This document shows positions 15,214 to 16,748 of a stretch of 16,748 nt of DNA, piece after piece. The notes under the pieces were generated by a model that did no database searches, had not been told where the DNA came from, and worked only from the letters and a program-made list of their open reading frames with translations. Position 1 is the stretch's first letter. Each line of letters starts with the position of its first letter. This DNA comes from Alistipes sp. GTDB lineage: Bacteria; Bacteroidota; Bacteroidia; Bacteroidales; Rikenellaceae. Both the position numbers and the translations under genes were made by a program. Where the stretch lies: assembly GCA_019422485.1 (NCBI GenBank), contig JAHZDG010000017.1:583-17330 (forward strand), written 5' to 3'.

Positions 15214-16065
15214 ATGAGCGAGACCGGTCGCAAAACCAAGAAAATATATTATTCGATGGGGGAGGTGTCGGAGATGTTCGACGTCAATCCTTCGTTGATT
15301 CGTTTTTGGGAGCAGAAGTTCTCCATTCTCAAACCCGAGAAAAACAAAAAGGGCAATCGTTTGTTCACCCAGCAGGATGTGGACAACCTCAAGTTGATCT
15401 ATCACCTGGTCAAGGAGAACGGCATGACGTTGGCCGGGGCGCAAAAGCGTCTGAAAGAGAATCGGGAAGGTCTCGAGCGAAATTTGGAGATCATTGAGCG
15501 GTTGCAGGCGATCAGGACGCTGTTGCTCGAGGTGCGGCAGGAGCTGAAAGAGTCGGATGTCCGGGCCAACGAGATTCGGGTGGATGACGAACCGGAGAGC
15601 GATTGGGCTGTCGGAGACGATGCATGGGCCTCTGCGGATACGGCGGAGGCAGAAGAGATGTCTGAACCGGCAGTTGAGGGGAACAAACCCGTTGAAACGG
15701 AGAGAATGGAGGTTTCAGCGACTGGGAAGGGTCCGGATGAAGCGCAGAAAACGCTTTCGCAATCCGCAGAACTGTCGGAAGAATCCCTTGATGCCGGACA
15801 GTATGTGTCAGCCGAAGAAGGGGCCGGTGCATCCACGGAATCGGATTCGGAACCGAAACGGTTTATCCCTCAGGAGCAACCTTTGTTCCCGGAATATGTG
15901 ACCCCTCAATTGGTGTCGTCGGAAGTCCAGAGCGAGGCTTTGGGCGAGAGTTCAGACTTCTCGGATGAGGTGTCGAATGGAGATCGGGAGGTGCAGGTTG
16001 AGGCTTCGGAGGAGGCGGTGCCGACCGGAAGACGGATGCAAATCATTGAACAAACGCTGTTTTAA
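15214..16065 (+). CDS. MerR-type transcriptional regulator with long acidic tail
   Basis: This is a 283-residue protein. Residues about 11-80 form a MerR DNA-binding domain (YYSMGEVSEMFDVNPSLIRFWEQKF is the helix-turn-helix and wing start; NRLFTQQDVDNLKLIYHLVKENGMTLAGAQKRL completes it). A coiled-coil helix for dimerisation follows (about 82-114). The rest (115-283) is rich in Glu, Asp and Ser, lacks predicted structure to the eye, and has no cysteine-based metal site. It contains two hydrophobic islands, EQPLFPEY (221-228) and the last residues IIEQTLF (277-283), which may be short binding motifs. The ATG at 15214 is chosen because the ATG at 15163 lies within the putative promoter. A Nif3-family gene starts 12 bases downstream. 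The inducer and targets are unknown; it is divergent from ribK and may control the shared promoter region. Confidence 0.85.
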   Translation: MSETGRKTKKIYYSMGEVSEMFDVNPSLIRFWEQKFSILKPEKNKKGNRLFTQQDVDNLKLIYHLVKENGMTLAGAQKRLKENREGLERNLEIIERLQAIRTLLLEVRQELKESDVRANEIRVDDEPESDWAVGDDAWASADTAEAEEMSEPAVEGNKPVETERMEVSATGKGPDEAQKTLSQSAELSEESLDAGQYVSAEEGAGASTESDSEPKRFIPQEQPLFPEYVTPQLVSSEVQSEALGESSDFSDEVSNGDREVQVEASEEAVPTGRRMQIIEQTLF

Positions 16066-16077
16066 TAGATACGAACC

Positions 16078-16748
16078 GTGAAAGTAAAAGAGGTCGCGGC
16101 GTTGATCGAGCATTTTGCTCCTTTGACTCTGCAGGAGGAGTATGACAACAGCGGGCTGAACATCGGCTCGTATGAATCGGAAGTAGCCGGTATTTTGCTT
16201 TGCGTGGATGTGACTGAAGCGGTCCTGGATGAGGCGAAATCCTTGGGGGCCAACCTGATCGTTTCGCACCACCCGTTGTTGTTCCATCCGCTCCGACAGT
16301 TGGTCGATGCTGATTATGTGCAACGGATTGCAGCTCGCGCTGTGCGGGAAGGTTTTTCTCTCTATGCGGCTCACACCTCTTTGGACAGTGCACCGGGTGG
16401 GATGAGCTTTCGGTTGGGCGAAATCTTGGGATTGACCGAAATGGAAGTGCTGGATCCGCGGATCGATTTTCCGGGAGCCGGGTTCGGGGTAGTCGGTCAT
16501 TTGCCGGCTCCGGTTCCGACGCGGGATTTTCTGAAACAGGTGCAACAACGCTTGTCGGTCGGAGCCATTCGTCACAGCGAGTTGTGTCGTGATCAGGTAC
16601 AACGGATTGCCTTGTGTACCGGAGCCGGAGGATCTTTGATCCGGCAGGCGTTGCGTTCGGGCGCCGATCTGTATCTGTCTGCCGATTTACGTTATAACGA
16701 CTTTTTTGTCCCGACACCCCCGATGGTGATTGCCGATGTCGGTCATTT
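16078..16748 (+). CDS. Nif3-like dinuclear metal-centre protein (partial, 3' end missing)
   Basis: The gene starts at GTG 16078, the first start codon that gives the family's opening (MKVKEVAALIEHFAPLTLQEEYDNSGLNIG), and runs off the window after 223 codons. Metal-ligand motifs of the Nif3/YbgI family are visible: VSHHPLLF with H64 and H65, and HTSLDSAPGG with H99 and D103; the C-terminal HxxxE ligands would follow GH at the window edge. The segment GFGVVGHLPAPVPTRDFLKQ (about 140-160) starts the inserted PII-like domain seen in the longer bacterial members (about 360 residues). The proteins form hexameric toroids with two metal ions per subunit; their cellular reaction is unsettled, and they have been annotated wrongly as GTP cyclohydrolase I type 2. 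It is 12 bases after the merR-type gene and should be co-transcribed. Confidence 0.9.
   Translation, partial: MKVKEVAALIEHFAPLTLQEEYDNSGLNIGSYESEVAGILLCVDVTEAVLDEAKSLGANLIVSHHPLLFHPLRQLVDADYVQRIAARAVREGFSLYAAHTSLDSAPGGMSFRLGEILGLTEMEVLDPRIDFPGAGFGVVGHLPAPVPTRDFLKQVQQRLSVGAIRHSELCRDQVQRIALCTGAGGSLIRQALRSGADLYLSADLRYNDFFVPTPPMVIADVGH

Noticed and set aside
1..16748. A defence island, mobile element, CRISPR array or RNA gene
   Set aside because: No transposase, integrase, nuclease-effector, regular repeat-spacer pattern or tRNA/rRNA-like sequence was seen on either strand.

Overview
The window looks like a chromosomal core region of a member of the Bacteroidales (phylum Bacteroidota). The evidence is the protein set (RsfS-FtsH-CdsA-Psd neighbours, an OxyR of the anaerobe type, a GH97 glycosidase, a long-form S-adenosylhomocysteine hydrolase), several boxes that fit the Bacteroidota -7 promoter consensus TAnnTTTG, and a lack of strong Shine-Dalgarno sequences. 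Base composition is about half G+C. A Rikenellaceae-like source is possible, but that is a guess. I see no tRNA, rRNA, CRISPR array, insertion sequence or phage gene.

Layout. (1) Positions 1-89 hold what may be the last codons of an upstream gene, followed by a small hairpin. (2) A minus-strand gene (213-1295) encodes a divergent relative of S-adenosylhomocysteine hydrolase (SAHH) that keeps the NAD-binding fold but has lost the catalytic residues. It faces away from a plus-strand pair (1548-3196): a TPR-like protein of unknown role and a YhcC-type radical SAM protein. (3) oxyR (3342-4229) has both redox cysteines. (4) A compact plus-strand run follows: rsfS (ribosome silencing), ftsH (membrane protease), cdsA and psd (phospholipid synthesis), an AI-2E/PerM-type membrane protein, and a secreted GH97 glycoside hydrolase. 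(5) A strong bidirectional terminator (11303-11334) separates this run from a minus-strand unit read ribK - ahcY - uup: a stand-alone riboflavin kinase, true SAHH and an ABC-F ATPase. (6) Divergent from ribK is a MerR-type regulator with a long acidic tail, followed by the start of a Nif3-family gene (GTG start) that runs off the window.

How they work together. cdsA and psd carry out the first and last steps of phosphatidylethanolamine synthesis. ftsH overlaps cdsA by 20 nt, so membrane proteolysis and lipid synthesis are probably co-expressed. ribK and ahcY overlap by 10 nt and are probably translationally coupled. Most of the window is ordinary housekeeping sequence. The two items I find most worth a second look are the catalytically degenerate SAHH-like protein, which shares a window with the real ahcY, and the riboflavin kinase that lacks the usual fused FAD synthetase domain. 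I do not see a new multi-gene defence or mobile system here.
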